Below are positions 30,690 through 42,033 of a stretch of 64,000 nucleotides of DNA, piece after piece. The position numbers and the translations under genes were made by a program. The notes under the pieces were generated by a model. That model did no database searches, was not told where the DNA came from, and worked only from the letters and a program-made list of their open reading frames with translations. Source of the stretch: Symsagittifera roscoffensis (Eukaryota > Xenacoelomorpha > Acoela > Convolutidae). The first letter of the stretch is position 1. Each line of letters opens with the position of its first letter. Location of the stretch: the NCBI RefSeq assembly GCF_963678635.1, contig NC_087069.1, positions 40,416,831 through 40,480,830 on the forward strand, given 5' to 3'.

Positions 30690-33600
30690 TATTAGGAAGT
30701 TTGACCTCGAGCAACGTTTAGTCTTGATTTTGGGGTGAAAAGCAATTTATCAAAAATTTGAATTGAGATGTCAAGCTCAAGTTTCTCACGACAACTGAAA
30801 TTTCCAATGTTCAAGTTCCTGTGAGATCAGGTTTGGAGTAAGATTTCCAGAGTTTGCTCTGAAAAACTCGTCAACTTTAAGTTATTATCTCAAATTTACA
30901 TCATAATGGAAAAAAAAACTATCTACTCAAAAAACAACAATTTCTCGATAAATATGTACAAAAAATTCAATTGTTTTGATCGTAAAACTTTCAGTGATGA
31001 TACTTGTTAAAATTTTGTTTCTTGTGTTAATTATAACGGCGATAATTCTGTTTTTTTTTCACAGCAAACAACTTATGTTCATTTATCTTTGCAATTTCTT
31101 GGATAGATACGATAACCAGAACAAAAATGAAAATTTCTTGTGATTGGAAACGACAATGTGTGAAAAATTCCTAAATGGACCTTTGTTTTTGATTGCACAC
31201 AGTTTTTATTTACAAAAATTTCCATAATAGGAAGCTGAAATCTGATTAGACAGGACTACTGACCAAATAAAGAAAATCAACTCTGATTGATTGAGCCCTC
31301 AGATTTGAGTTGAAAGTACCCCTCACTCTTCACTAAAAATCAATTTATTTGCAACTTAAGTACCGTCAAATACCTGCTCTCTTAGCTCTAAATCAGCCAG
31401 TAATCTTTTTTTTACTCCGTTTGTTCACTCAACTAATTGCTCAAAATGATCTTTTCAATGCAAAACAGCAACCTTACAAATTCGGTATAATTTTTTCCTG
31501 ATTTAAAAGAAATAGTGCGAGAAGCAGTCTCAGGAGTTTTTTTGGTATGAATGGACATCTCAATCCAACTCTGGCACATGGTGGAAGTAATGCGAAGGGA
31601 TTTCAACGAACATCATATGACGCAAGTACCCAACACCGAGAACCAACATGGAACAATGCAGTTGATGGAAGAAGTGTCTGAGCATGTGGGAATAAACTAC
31701 CCCGAGATTCTTGACTCTAGATATTTGGCTCAACTAGTCAACGACTTCCTCTTTCCTTGGGAGGAGGAGATGGGATCAGCCGAAAAGCCCATCGCAATAG
31801 ATGAAGATGAGGGGTTTTCCGAAACAATGACGCCTCCAGCACCAGAACAACCTCATCAGTATCGACCAGCTCTGAGTTCTATAGAGAACCTTCAGGACTC
31901 TCGAAAGCTCTTTGATCAATAATTTTTTGAAAGACTTGTTGCCTGTCTTTTCAGTTATTTCAATTTTTGTAATTATTATGTTTTAAAAAATTTCTTTTAA
32001 CTGTGGGAACAGATTAGTAGTTCAGGGTAAAAACCAAATGATTGAAAACAATTAGAAGACAAAGTCAATGAGCGATACAACGTTTGCTTACATATTAAGG
32101 GACTTCTTTGCACACATGTTTGAGAAAACACTAAAAAAACTTCATCCTTTTCTGCATCTTGTCAAAAAAATTGAAACAGTGTTCGCAACTTGTCAAAAAA
32201 TTGAACACTTTTTGCAAATTGTCGAGATAAACTGAAACATTTTTGCTTTTGGTAGAAAAAAGTGAAACAATTTTAAGCGTTTTTTTTAAAGGAGGAAAAA
32301 AATTTCGCATCTTGTCAAAAAAAAACACTGTTTGCTTTTTGTAGAAAAAAATTAAAACATTTTTCGACTTTTGTAGATTTTGTCTGATTGGTCTTATTCT
32401 GCTGATAAAATTTCTAAACTAACAAAATACTCTTTTGAAAAAACTCTTTCAGCTTCAAGCAATTACAGAGGAAAACGCTGGATGATGAGTGATCGATTGG
32501 ACAAAATTTATTACTAGGCTGATTCTTTGGGAAGAAATCGTTTCAACTATTACTTTATAAAGAAAAAAACCAGCGAATTATTTAAAAGAAACTTCAAAAT
32601 CTGATACTTTGTGTGGCTTTTACGCAATTTATTCAACATTTCTTATTTTTAATTTCTACCAGAAGAACTTCGATAATATTTATGATGATAATGTTTTGAA
32701 TTTTCTCAGTAATTATATGTAAAAACCCAGTTAATTACTTTTTATGTGGATATGAATTGATGCAAAAAAATATATATATGTTGTGAGGATTTTACTGACA
32801 CTGTAATTTTGTAATTGTAACTATTTATTTGTAAATGAACTCTTCTTCTTTTTTTTATTTAAAAAAGGAAACTTACGATTTGTAAGTTTCCAGTTGAGAT
32901 TATACGAGAAGATTTAGAAAATTGATTATTTTTGAGTACTGGTAACAGTAAATTTGATAAAAAACTAAAAGTAGTAAGCTGAATGTTGTTAAATTCAACA
33001 ATGATTCTGAAATTGAAGTTTTTTTTGGTATTTTTGCTTACTTTAACAGAAATCTTTTTAAAATTTTACCCCGTGAAAGATGTATAAACTACAAATTTTC
33101 AAGGGCGACAGATATAAATTTTTTTCATCTTTGTCAGAGTAAACTTCCAATAAAAATTTCGTGCTAATTGATAATTGAGAAAAAAAAGATGAAATTTTTT
33201 AGTGAGTAGAAAAGTTGAATTAAGAATTGAAATTGGAAAAACAAAAATTTCAACAGGAAATCAAAATCTATTTTCAAAATTGAGTGATTGATTTTCAAAT
33301 TTTTTTCTGTTGTTCCCAAAACATACTCCATCTGGCACACTACACATTTCTCACGCTTATCAAACAACAGTAATAAACAAAAGTAATACAACCCTGCTCA
33401 CCTTGGGGGGTAACATTGATTGTTGCAATTTAGACACTTTTGTTTGCAAAAATTTTTTTTTATGTCCACAACTTATCTTAAATAAACAAGTTTTAAATAA
33501 ATTTAAAGACCACTACCTCGCTTAAATAAACAAACTTTGAGTTGCTTACATACTTCAGCGTCCCCACTCTCCACGGTGAGGGAGGTAACATTAATGTTGC

Positions 33601-34084
33601 AATTTTGAGAAAATAGCTTGAGAAACGTTTTCTTTACGTCCACTACCCCGCTTAAACAAACTAACTTTAAATTTGCTTACAAACTTCAGCGTCCTCCTTC
33701 ACCACGGGTTTAACATCTGTTGTTGCAAGTTTGACATATTTGTCAGACAAAAATTTTGTTTACGTCCACTAGTTTGCTTTAAAAAACAAATCTGAAAATT
33801 GTACTGCGGAAAACTTGATTTTTTTCTAAAACTAAGCTTAACCTCAAGAACAATATCACATCAGAACATTTGAGATTTAGACAGTTCCAATTGGAATGTT
33901 AAACACTGCTGTATTGGCAAAATTGGGCGCTAAAAATGTTTGAAGACTCTTCTCGAAACTCACCTTCTTACGATCTGAAACCCTGAAACTTATAAACTTA
34001 TTACATGGGAAATCTGTTCCAAATGTTATTCTATAGGGTGAAGATAGGATAGTCTATATGCTATCTTAATACATGGAGCCCTCC
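30690..34084. repeat. AT-rich repeated unit, copy 3
   Basis: It begins at ATTAGGAAGTTTGACCTCGAGC like copy 1 and ends like copy 2 after GAAACTTATAAACTTATTACAT and AATACATGGAG, where gag-like sequence starts. It is the most complete of the three copies and holds an intact 123-codon ORF. Confidence 0.8.
31551..31922 (+). CDS. Conserved 123-codon ORF of unknown function, copy 3
   Basis: The ATG-to-TAA ORF has the same length as the copy at 21082 and differs at about 12 residues, all without indels. Nearly all nucleotide differences that I count by eye change the amino acid; one (CTC/CTT in ENLQ) is silent. The acidic EEEMGSAEKPIAIDEDEGFS segment and the PPAPEQPHQYRPALSSIENL tail are conserved. 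Function and expression are unknown. Confidence 0.5.
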   Translation: MDISIQLWHMVEVMRRDFNEHHMTQVPNTENQHGTMQLMEEVSEHVGINYPEILDSRYLAQLVNDFLFPWEEEMGSAEKPIAIDEDEGFSETMTPPAPEQPHQYRPALSSIENLQDSRKLFDQ

Positions 34085-34619
34085 ATGCCGAGACCTTTTG
34101 ACTCGTTGTTTTGATCAATTCGCCTGAAACCTTCTCCCATTTTTGTTCCGAGCCCCCTTGAATCATTCCACAAAATGGTCAATCATTGTATTCTTTTGTT
34201 CTTTGGTTGAAACTTCCTAGAGCTAACTGCCAGCTAAGGTATCTTAGACTTATCCAGAATCATCTTAACGTATCACTACTCGTTGGTCTCTAACTTGATT
34301 CGCTTAGAATTGTATTTGTTGTCTGACAGCTAATTATATTAACACAATACAAAAAATTGCAAATTTTAAGCATATATGTGACCACAAAAATGAATGGTTA
34401 TGACAACGCAAATATCTTCAAATCATGCACTGCAATGACTTATGGATTGCTAGATAAAATTCAAGCATAGTCAGATGATGTCAAGATGTTCAAAAAATGT
34501 TGAATTCACTATCCAATCAAGAACAAAAAACAGTAAAAAAATTATTCAACTTGAAGAAGAAGAATCGAGAAAAAAATTATATGTGTTGCGATCGATTTGA
34601 AACAATTTAATAGTCGAAC
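34085..34619 (-). pseudogene. gag: Gag N-terminal and leader remnant, third element-1-type copy
   Basis: GAGACCTTTTGACTCGTTGTTT and TCCTAGAGCTAACTGCCAGC align with the start of gag at 16.10-16.28 kb and with copy 2 at 28.96-29.14 kb. No frame is open. Relative to copy 2 about 0.9 kb of gag is missing. Confidence 0.7.
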
Positions 34620-35064
34620 TAGTTTCTAAAGAGAGTGTTTTTGGTTTAAAGCCGGACTAAACAGACAAAACTTGAAGGCAGTATCTTTTTCTCAAGTGAG
34701 CGACTATTGCACCCACCAACTTTTGTATTACCTATCTGACTTCAGATTGCCCGATCTATAATTACTAAAACTCTCAAGGCAACAACTGCTCAAAAAATTA
34801 GTTTCAGATTCCAATCCGAATTAATTTAAATCGATTTAATTTATCGAATATACCTAGAGTCGCGAATCTCCGGGCTTAGAGCACAACTAGTCTTATTGTT
34901 GTCTTTTTTTTTGTTTAATGGCAAGTCACGAGTGCGGTCACTAGTTTCCCAACTTGATCGGGGTGCCTAATTGTCGTAATATCCTGATTTTTATCCACTA
35001 AATATTTGCTCTCATATAAGTACGTATAACGATCCCAGCGCTTACTTTCGGAACATTTCAGACC

Positions 35065-35315
35065 TTTCCGAAACGGCGTTCAGGGACCCTCCGAGATGGC
35101 AAAAATTTGGGAGCCCTCCAAACTGGGACCCATCCGAGTTGGCAAAATAGGACCCTTACGGGTTGGCAAAAAAGGACCCTTCCGGATTGACAAGAAAAAC
35201 AGGATCCTTTCGGATTGGGACACTTCCTAGTTAGCAAAAATATTTCCCCTCTGGATTGGCAAAATTGGGACAATTCCGAGTTAGCTAAAATTTATACCGA
35301 GACCCTTCCGGATAC
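35065..35315 (+). repeat. CCTTCCGGATT minisatellite, LTR fragment D
   Basis: About nine imperfect units such as GGACCCTTCCGGATTGACAA, equivalent to the other three arrays. Confidence 0.85.
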
Positions 35316-36230
35316 GGTCTTAGAGCTCTATCATGCAAAATTGGACTAACAAGGATGGGTTTTCGTTCTGACTTCCAACCCCTCCGGATTGAAGCTAAGC
35401 TTCTCACCTAACAATTTTCCTTAGCTGGGAGGGGTCCAATAATAAGCCTACTTTTGACTTGCCTGCCAATTTTAAGGTTCCCGATCCTTCCTTTTTGTCA
35501 AGAACAAAGTAAGAGTGGCTCAGTTTCAACCGTTTGGTAGGGGTAAAAGGGCTAAAAAGACAGTGGATCTCGAGTTAAAAACCAAAACTTCAATTTAGCC
35601 TCAATCTACTTAACTACTCAAGCAACGCTAGATTACCGTTACAATAAAAAAGCTACAGGTTCTTAACGTTCCTGATTTGATATAAATGCCTTCATATCTG
35701 AATATATCTAACCACAAAGAATGGGAAGGTTGGATAACGTCTCGTATGCGTATGTTTTTTTTCCAGTTCTTTTTTATGTTTTCTGTTTTTTTTCTTGCTA
35801 GTTTTTGTTTTGTTTCTCGTATATTTTTGGTAACGACAGACGGCTAATCTCCCCACCCTTCACGATACGTGAGTTTTCGGTCTCAACTAGCTGAAAAAGC
35901 TAAATTGGGGATTCCGGGATTCCGGGGATTGATTAAGGGACTAAAAGGCTATCGGTCAAGCCGCTCAATTTAATTTAGTTTCATACAAAATAGTGAGATC
36001 ATGGCTTGGTCTCAGTATCCCCAGACCACGAGATTACTCCTATAAACAATGCTACTACTTTATTGTTATACAACTATTGTTTTTGTTCAGTAGACAAAAT
36101 CATCACATTCATCGGAGATTGATAAACCCTTTCTCAACTGAAAATGAACTCGATTTTAGTTTAAATTCAAATCAGGCGATCCCGGAAAACTAAAAGATGT
36201 TCAAATATCTGTTTACAGTAGCTTTCAGGT

Positions 36231-36290
36231 ACCCTTCCGGATTCCTGAATCCGGATGAAGAGATGTCTTCCTCACAACCAGGAAGGGTAG
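36231..36290 (+). repeat. Inverted-arm motif in LTR fragment D
   Basis: ACCCTTCCGGATTCCTGAAT is followed 30 bases later by CAGGAAGGGTAG, giving shorter complementary arms at the same relative LTR position as 19721-19789. Confidence 0.5.
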
Positions 36291-36684
36291 CAAATTCTCC
36301 CTTCAGCCATCATGATTCCCGGGAACTGCTGTGTAACGATTCTAGCTGCACAATCGCTACAACTCAAATCTCTGTTCTTCAAAAACTGACGACTTTAAAT
36401 CTTCTCGTTCACTATATCTAGCATACGTCTGATTCTGATTTGCGAAAACCTGTGCCTGATTTTAGCTTTTTCGGTTGACGCAAAAACAAATAAAGTTTGG
36501 TGTCATACACGCTCAATTCGAATATTTAAAAATTTTCATGTCAGTCTAAGCTGAACTTTCCGAGTTCGTTCATTTTGGCAAATGAGACCATTAATCCTCA
36601 AAATCAACATATTGTACGCCATAACTGCTCCAGTTAAAATTCGTTGGTAACATGCATTTTCAGTTCATTCTGGTCGAATGGCAC

Positions 36685-36910
36685 ATGGATGTAACTTGTA
36701 ACTCAACCTATGTAGGCAAAACGGTTCGATATTTAACCACTGGTATTGATGAACACCGAAGAGAGAGGACTCGCCATAGGACAACCTCTAACGCAGTGTG
36801 GAAATGAGTGCACGAGCAGGGGATTGTCATGGGAGGTTATAGACCAAACTAACAGCAACGTCTAGAAGAATAGACTGAGAATAAACACGCGCGATGAGTT
36901 CAGGAGCAAG
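36685..36910 (+). pseudogene. GIY-YIG endonuclease-like relic
   Basis: From about 36688 the plus strand reads CNSTYVGKTVRYLTTGIDEH followed by RRERTRHRTTSNAVWK, then a TGA and frame changes. A Cys then YVGKT-R then EHR order is the signature of GIY-YIG domains of Penelope-like or related retroelements. Only about 70 codons are recognisable and no RT is linked. It directly abuts the terminus of LTR fragment D, so the LTR may have inserted into it. Confidence 0.45.
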
Positions 36911-37469
36911 GAAAGGACTCTTAAATTACAGTCCAGGTACCGATTTTTCGGCAAATACAAAAGTGAAAAAAATTCGAAAAAAATTGACTTCTTTCGAAAT
37001 TGGAAAATGATACAAATCAAAAAATTACAAATATACTCAAATTAATTTAAAGATAAAATAATAGACTGTCTCGGAAACTTAATTCTGATGATATAATCAT
37101 GAGCTAATTTTGGCGCGAACTTTAAATTTGCAAACTTCTGTTTGGTTGAATTTTTATTATTTACGAAAAAGCAAGATGGGGAACAAAATGTCGCAATACA
37201 GCTACTACAAATGCACGGGGAGACCAACCACGCAACTCGAGTTCCTCGTCCGAAAAAAAATCAATAGCCCCCGATCACAGTAGAAAACAACAACAAACAT
37301 GGTCAGCTCACACCACGCGGCTCAGCTGAAGAAATTATCCGTCTGCTGTTCTCAACTTATGGCGCAAATTTACAAGCACAAAGCGAGACAACTCTTCGAA
37401 CACTAAACTCCTGGTAGTAAGGGTTCGCAACATAATATTGTCCGTTATGAGGTTATGGCAAATGGACCA

Positions 37470-37865
37470 GGATCATGACCAGCCTACACAAATATATCTG
37501 GCAAAAATCCGTGCAACAGCGAGACACTGCAAGTTTGTCGAAGACTGAACGTGTAACGCGAAAGTTGAATACACGGGCCAGACGCTTTGCACCAGCTTTT
37601 CCTAGGCAAGAATGACCTAGAGATGCAAGATGATTTGCTGACTCTTTGTAATCTGACTATCGACAGAAATGAAAAACTTGCAATGGACCGAGAAGCCGCT
37701 AAACAGAACCAGGGTACTCTGAACAGTAACCTCTCACAGATTGGCAGCTTGTACAAAAAGAACAAGAAAGAGCAAACAATAGTTCAACTAACGATAAATG
37801 AAACAATTGTGGTAACTAAACTGGCGATCAAAGTGTCCAGCAAAAGGCCAGAATTGACCCATTAA
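37470..37865 (+). pseudogene. gag: Plus-strand gypsy relic: gag
   Basis: Reading across frames gives YLAKIRATARHCKFVED, then a Cys-containing stretch, a LFLGKNDLEMQDDLLTLCN helix and LTIDRNEKLAMDREAAKQNQ. This order is the capsid region of a Ty3/gypsy lineage common in invertebrates, different from both large elements here. At least two frame breaks occur. It precedes the protease relic on the same strand. Confidence 0.45.
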
Positions 37866-37944
37866 GCAAAATCATTTCGTTTCGTGGTGCAGGAAAGGTC
37901 ACAAGCCACCAGAGAACGATTAAACTAATGCGCTGATAGACCAC

Positions 37945-38440
37945 ATGACGGCGAGTTTATCATGGGTATCGACAACTCAACAGATTCATGTGAATTCACC
38001 GAGCATTTCATTAACCACTTACGGGACGACAATACAGCTCGCAAGTGGATCAGCAAAACTGAAGGTAACACGAAAAAACTCGAGGGGATATTTGAAGTTC
38101 ACAACAGAAGCTACGAAACTATCAACAGGTTCCAATTTGAACCAATGTCGGATCGTACAGATCATAACTACTGTTTCTCAATGACGCATCATGCGGGTCA
38201 ATCGCGTTGCTGACACTGGTGCCACTGTAGTATGTTGCGGTCCGTCCGTGATGGGTCGACAAGGGGTAAGAAAACAGATCCTGATACCAGCCAAAAATAA
38301 CACTCAGATCATCAGCAAAAAGGCAGCTATCGTTACTAGGCTGTGTCCCAGTCGACATAACATTGAGTTGCGAGTTATCAACTGTGTCAACTTGCGAGCT
38401 CTTGTATATTGTCAACAATTTACTCGAAGTATTTCATAGC
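37945..38440 (+). pseudogene. pol: Plus-strand gypsy relic: aspartic protease
   Basis: The short ORF 38191-38439 contains VADTGATVVCCGPSVMG, a retropepsin DTGA active site followed by the usual flap spacing, and ILIPAKNN further on. The preceding ORF (37962-38213) encodes polar sequence leading to the protease in another frame. The copy is degenerate. Confidence 0.6.
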
Positions 38441-38449
38441 AGGGATTGC

Positions 38450-38915
38450 CTAAGCTAGGTTGCATTCCACACACCTTCCCCTTGCCATCAAACAATCCAA
38501 ATTTGAAAACGGAAAATTTGTGCTTACAGGATGTACCTCTGACAACATATGCAGCACAACACTATGTGATTGCCCTGTTAGGACAGACACGAAAGAACCA
38601 CCTATGATCCCGATCCCAGGTCAATTGAGAACGTTGGAAAACTTCAGGAATAATTAAGGACGTACTATGGGAGCTCAAATTTCATCGCCTGCCAACACCA
38701 ACCTTTTCCTTTTTTACTTGGACAGCCTGTGAAGCTCGCGATGAAACCAATTTTCCGGCTAGTTGCAGTTCACACACCAGCGGTTGTTCCCATCCAGTGG
38801 GAAGAAAAAGTTAAAAATGCAACAGATGTGGATATCAATCTGAGTGTCAATGGGTTGCTCCTAGCGTGGTGTCATCGGATGGTGGTAACAAGAAAACACA
38901 ATGGTGGGCCATGAA
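38450..38915 (+). pseudogene. pol: Plus-strand gypsy relic: RT N-terminal region
   Basis: The pieces CDCPVRTDTKEPPMIPIPGQ, a hydrophobic stretch, KLAMKPIFRLVAVHTPAVVP and CHRMVVTRKHNGGP match the run-up and fingers of a gypsy RT, with a stop near 38655 and frame changes. The palm that should follow is missing; the sequence jumps to an RT C-terminal piece within about 30 codons. Confidence 0.6.
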
Positions 38916-38919
38916 GAAC

Positions 38920-39330
38920 TGTATCATCAAGAATCAATCGAATACCTATTCAACAAAACGGAGGAGTATCTAACGCTGCTTGGAAAAAATGGTATGCTGC
39001 AGAATCAAGACAAGTTTGTTTTCTGTCAAAAATCAGTTCCCTGGGCAGAGTTCCAGGTCAGTAACGATTCTGTAGAGCTGGTGGAATCACACAGAATCGA
39101 GGTCACTCAAAGAGTTTCCAACACCACAGAACGTCACAGATTTGAGGTAGTTCTAAGCCTCTATAAAGCGAGTATCTCACTTTTACGCAACCCAACCGCA
39201 GCTCCTACCATTCCCCGAACTCATGAAAACAACAGTCCTTGGTACTGGGACAGTCAGTTTCAAACAGGGACTGGGACCAACAGTAGCTTCAATCGACTAC
39301 GAAATTTGTCGGATATCTAGAACTCGCATC
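38920..39330 (+). pseudogene. pol: Plus-strand gypsy relic: RT C-terminal region
   Basis: The 139-codon ORF contains EEYLTLLGKNGMLQNQDKF and VFCQKSVPWAEFQVSNDSVE, the end of the RT palm and its primer grip. The catalytic YXDD is not present upstream, so the palm was deleted. Later residues are out of family, probably shifted. Confidence 0.6.
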
Positions 39331-39850
39331 CGGGAGGCCTCGTCGGCTGACCCCAAAATCATATCGTTATTCCTGTTAATCAGAAATGGATACCCAAAAC
39401 AATTACGGATATTGATCCAAAGCTACGGCCCTTTTGGAGACACAAAGAAGCACTCATTTATGAAGATAATGTGCTACTGGAAATAAAACAGTAGGCGGAA
39501 TAAGCGCGGACTGATAATCGAAGTGCTGGCTTTTGACCAATATAAAGTACGAGTGGGTGGATAGATCGCAACGCCTCACACTCAGAATTCACAACTTTTT
39601 GAGAAAATGTTGTCCCATTCATGCAAACGGCAGTAAGGGAGGCCACCGCGACCATCAAGACCGGACGACATGAAACCGTCAACCTCGGAAGGCCCTGGCG
39701 AAGATGATATTCAGGTTAGATCAAACGAGCAGAACCACGAACACGAAAATTATTCCCGTCCGCTGTCCTCACACAGTCCAGGAGAGTCTAGCAGAGGACT
39801 AGAGGAATCAACGACACTGGCGTTTAAAGACCACCTTAAATAAAACGCCT
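39300..39850 (+). pseudogene. pol: Plus-strand gypsy relic: pre-integrase and C-terminal pieces
   Basis: ISRTRIREASSADPKIISLF and the following IRNGYPKQL resemble the segment just before the integrase zinc finger. Farther on, a stretch around 39540-39640 reads in pieces as YKVRVGG and LTLRIHNFLRK-like residues found at the C-terminal end of this lineage. The integrase core is absent. Confidence 0.4.
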
Positions 39851-41000
39851 AATGACGACGATTGAAAAATCTGATCGTTCCTTCGTCTGTTGCTCCCAGG
39901 AGGCCGAACAGGTTAAACAGAGGGAACACTGGCATGTTCCAAGAGTATTCAAAGAATACATATCCCATTTATAGCTTCGAGGGAGGCATAGCTGGTGCTG
40001 ACATATTTACATATTTCATAGTGTACGTTCAGTCCTAACACTATGTTTGTTGTTGTATTTCCGACTCTGAATGCTAGTTAAATGGTTCCGATCAAAAGTG
40101 CTCTCATTAACTCGCCGACGACAAAGCTCAGCTAGACATTAAATTTAAGATCACTTGATTATTCTACTTTTCTTCTGTCACAACAGCTCATAAATAACAA
40201 GCTCAGTTGTTTTTAAAGTGATATTGTCAGATCCGTGAATAGACCATTGGGCTGTATTGCTAGTTAATGCAAATGTCTTATGACTAAAGCGTTTCATTGA
40301 TAGTAATATGTTTCTGATTGTCGTTTTTTTATGGAGTGTAATAATTTGATTCCACAGGCCATTTGTCTTCATATACTCTAAGCTTCACCATGAAATGAAA
40401 AGAATTGACCAAGAGTAACCCCCAGTTACTTTACTTGTGATTTGTCTCCTACTCTTTTGTCATCCAATTTAAAACTGCGTTTTGTATTGTTACTTCAAGC
40501 TTGATGTTTTTTGTAAAATACAGAGACGTCTTTGAGTGATTCCTGTATAATAAAGTGTCTGAAACATGCTCCCAGAAAAGAAATATATGGCAACGGAAAA
40601 ATGAAAAAGCCCGTATTGAGGACTGTCTAGAGTCAAATAAGTTATTGTTACAAGAAAAAATTTTAAAAAGTGAAATTGAACGATTCGGATTTATGTGCCT
40701 CGTCAGGTTGATATAGTTTTTAAACTTTTCTACAAATTTTAAATCATCATATGAAACAAATGACTGGTTCTAACCAAACCGAAGCATTATTAACATTTCG
40801 TATCATTTTCCTTCTCTTAAGTTTCCGAGATTGTTTATCTTAGTTTTCTTAACACAGTTTTTAAATTTTAAACATTGCTCGATTGACAAGTACTATAATC
40901 TATGCCAAAACTACTCGTTGAACATAGTTGGAACTACATCAACAACAAGACAGTTTGTAAACAAATTTGAAATGCCGGAAATGCAGCAACTCTATCAGGA
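39851..41000. other. Unannotated AT-rich stretch
   Basis: I see no recognisable coding sequence, repeat or RNA here. Short frames (for example 40178-40372 minus) show no family signature. Confidence 0.4.
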
Positions 41001-41029
41001 AAAAAATGTTTGTTGTAATTAAAAACTTG

Positions 41030-41760
41030 AATAAGAACAGTCATTGGGGCTTCGTACAAAACCTACTTAGGCTATCATTGATGGAAAATTTATTATTGCC
41101 CCACAGCTTACTTTTCTATGAGTCCCACTTATCATATCATTTGAAACATGCAAACGTTACCCCAGTTTCTAAGTTTGGATAAATACTTGTCTTTCTAATT
41201 AGCGCCCAAGAAAATAAATCTATATCTAGCGATTCATCGAAAATATTTGAACCTTTACGATCTTCTCAACTACCGATTGTTTAGAAATTAAGCACATTAT
41301 GAACCAATAGTAATTCGGATTTCTGAAAAACTACTCATCTATTTATGCGTTACTAAACTGTACAGAAGTTATTTGAGAAATTATTATTGACATTAATTAA
41401 ATCCATGCTGTTTTCTTGTTTCTTTCAAAAACATGTGATTCAACAGATCACGAAAGTTTAATTTACAAATTGCAAAGCATTGAACTTTCAAACAATTCAC
41501 AAAAATATTGGCACTTTTTTGAATTGAAGTACCCAGCGCTTTTTTCTCAATAAATCTCTATCGGACTCGTTGGAATTAACAAGAAAGTGCGCCCGATTTT
41601 ATTCAATATATACGTTGATGATATTGGAGGTCACAAACTTAATGTTTCCATTATAGTTGCTCATGCAACTATTGGAAAAGCCGCTGAACTGCGCAATAGA
41701 CAACTTTTCTTCCGGCCTTGTATGAAAACTCGAATTGAAGTTAAGCATTCGATTTATTTT
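41030..41760 (+). pseudogene. LINE-type reverse transcriptase relic
   Basis: The plus strand contains YHLKHANVTPVSKFG, a piece reading SDSSKIFEPL, a piece near 41305 reading SDF-KTTHLFMRY-like residues, and RPILFNIYVDDIGG at 41587-41630. In this order they match the fingers and palm of CR1/jockey-type LINE RTs, where the last corresponds to the LFNIYVNDI block. Stops and frameshifts are frequent. The ORF continues openly to 42033 but its later part is not recognised. Confidence 0.5.
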
Positions 41761-42033
41761 TTCACATTCAAGAAAAGTGATAACAAAAATTTCGTGGCGA
41801 TATCCAGCTTGCAACGGCAAACTAGAAAATCAATGAGAGAACATCTAAGATCATGTTTCAAAACCATAGCTCAGCTGCCTTTCTCCGAAAATTGCCGCTA
41901 TGAATGGAATTCACTCAAAAAACCAATTCAAAAAACCCAAATTACTCAAAAGGTCAAAAGCTTCATCCCAACCGAGGTTACAGTCAGGAGTCTCTTATCA
42001 CATATTCCAGTCAAATTTATAAAAATTTTCTAG

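Larger units (their letters stand above)
34620..36686 (-). repeat. Element-1-like LTR fragment D (both ends recognisable)
   Basis: From the AAACAGACAAAACTTGAAGG region near 34.66 kb it runs through the minisatellite, a stretch parallel to 17.3-17.6 kb, a GATATAAATGCC region matching 18.79 kb, the CATGGCTTGGTCTCAGTATC region matching 19.47 kb, and CATTCTGGTCGAATGGCACA at the right end. At about 2.1 kb it is shorter and more diverged than LTR A. It is the only other copy retaining the TG-starting terminus. Confidence 0.7.
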
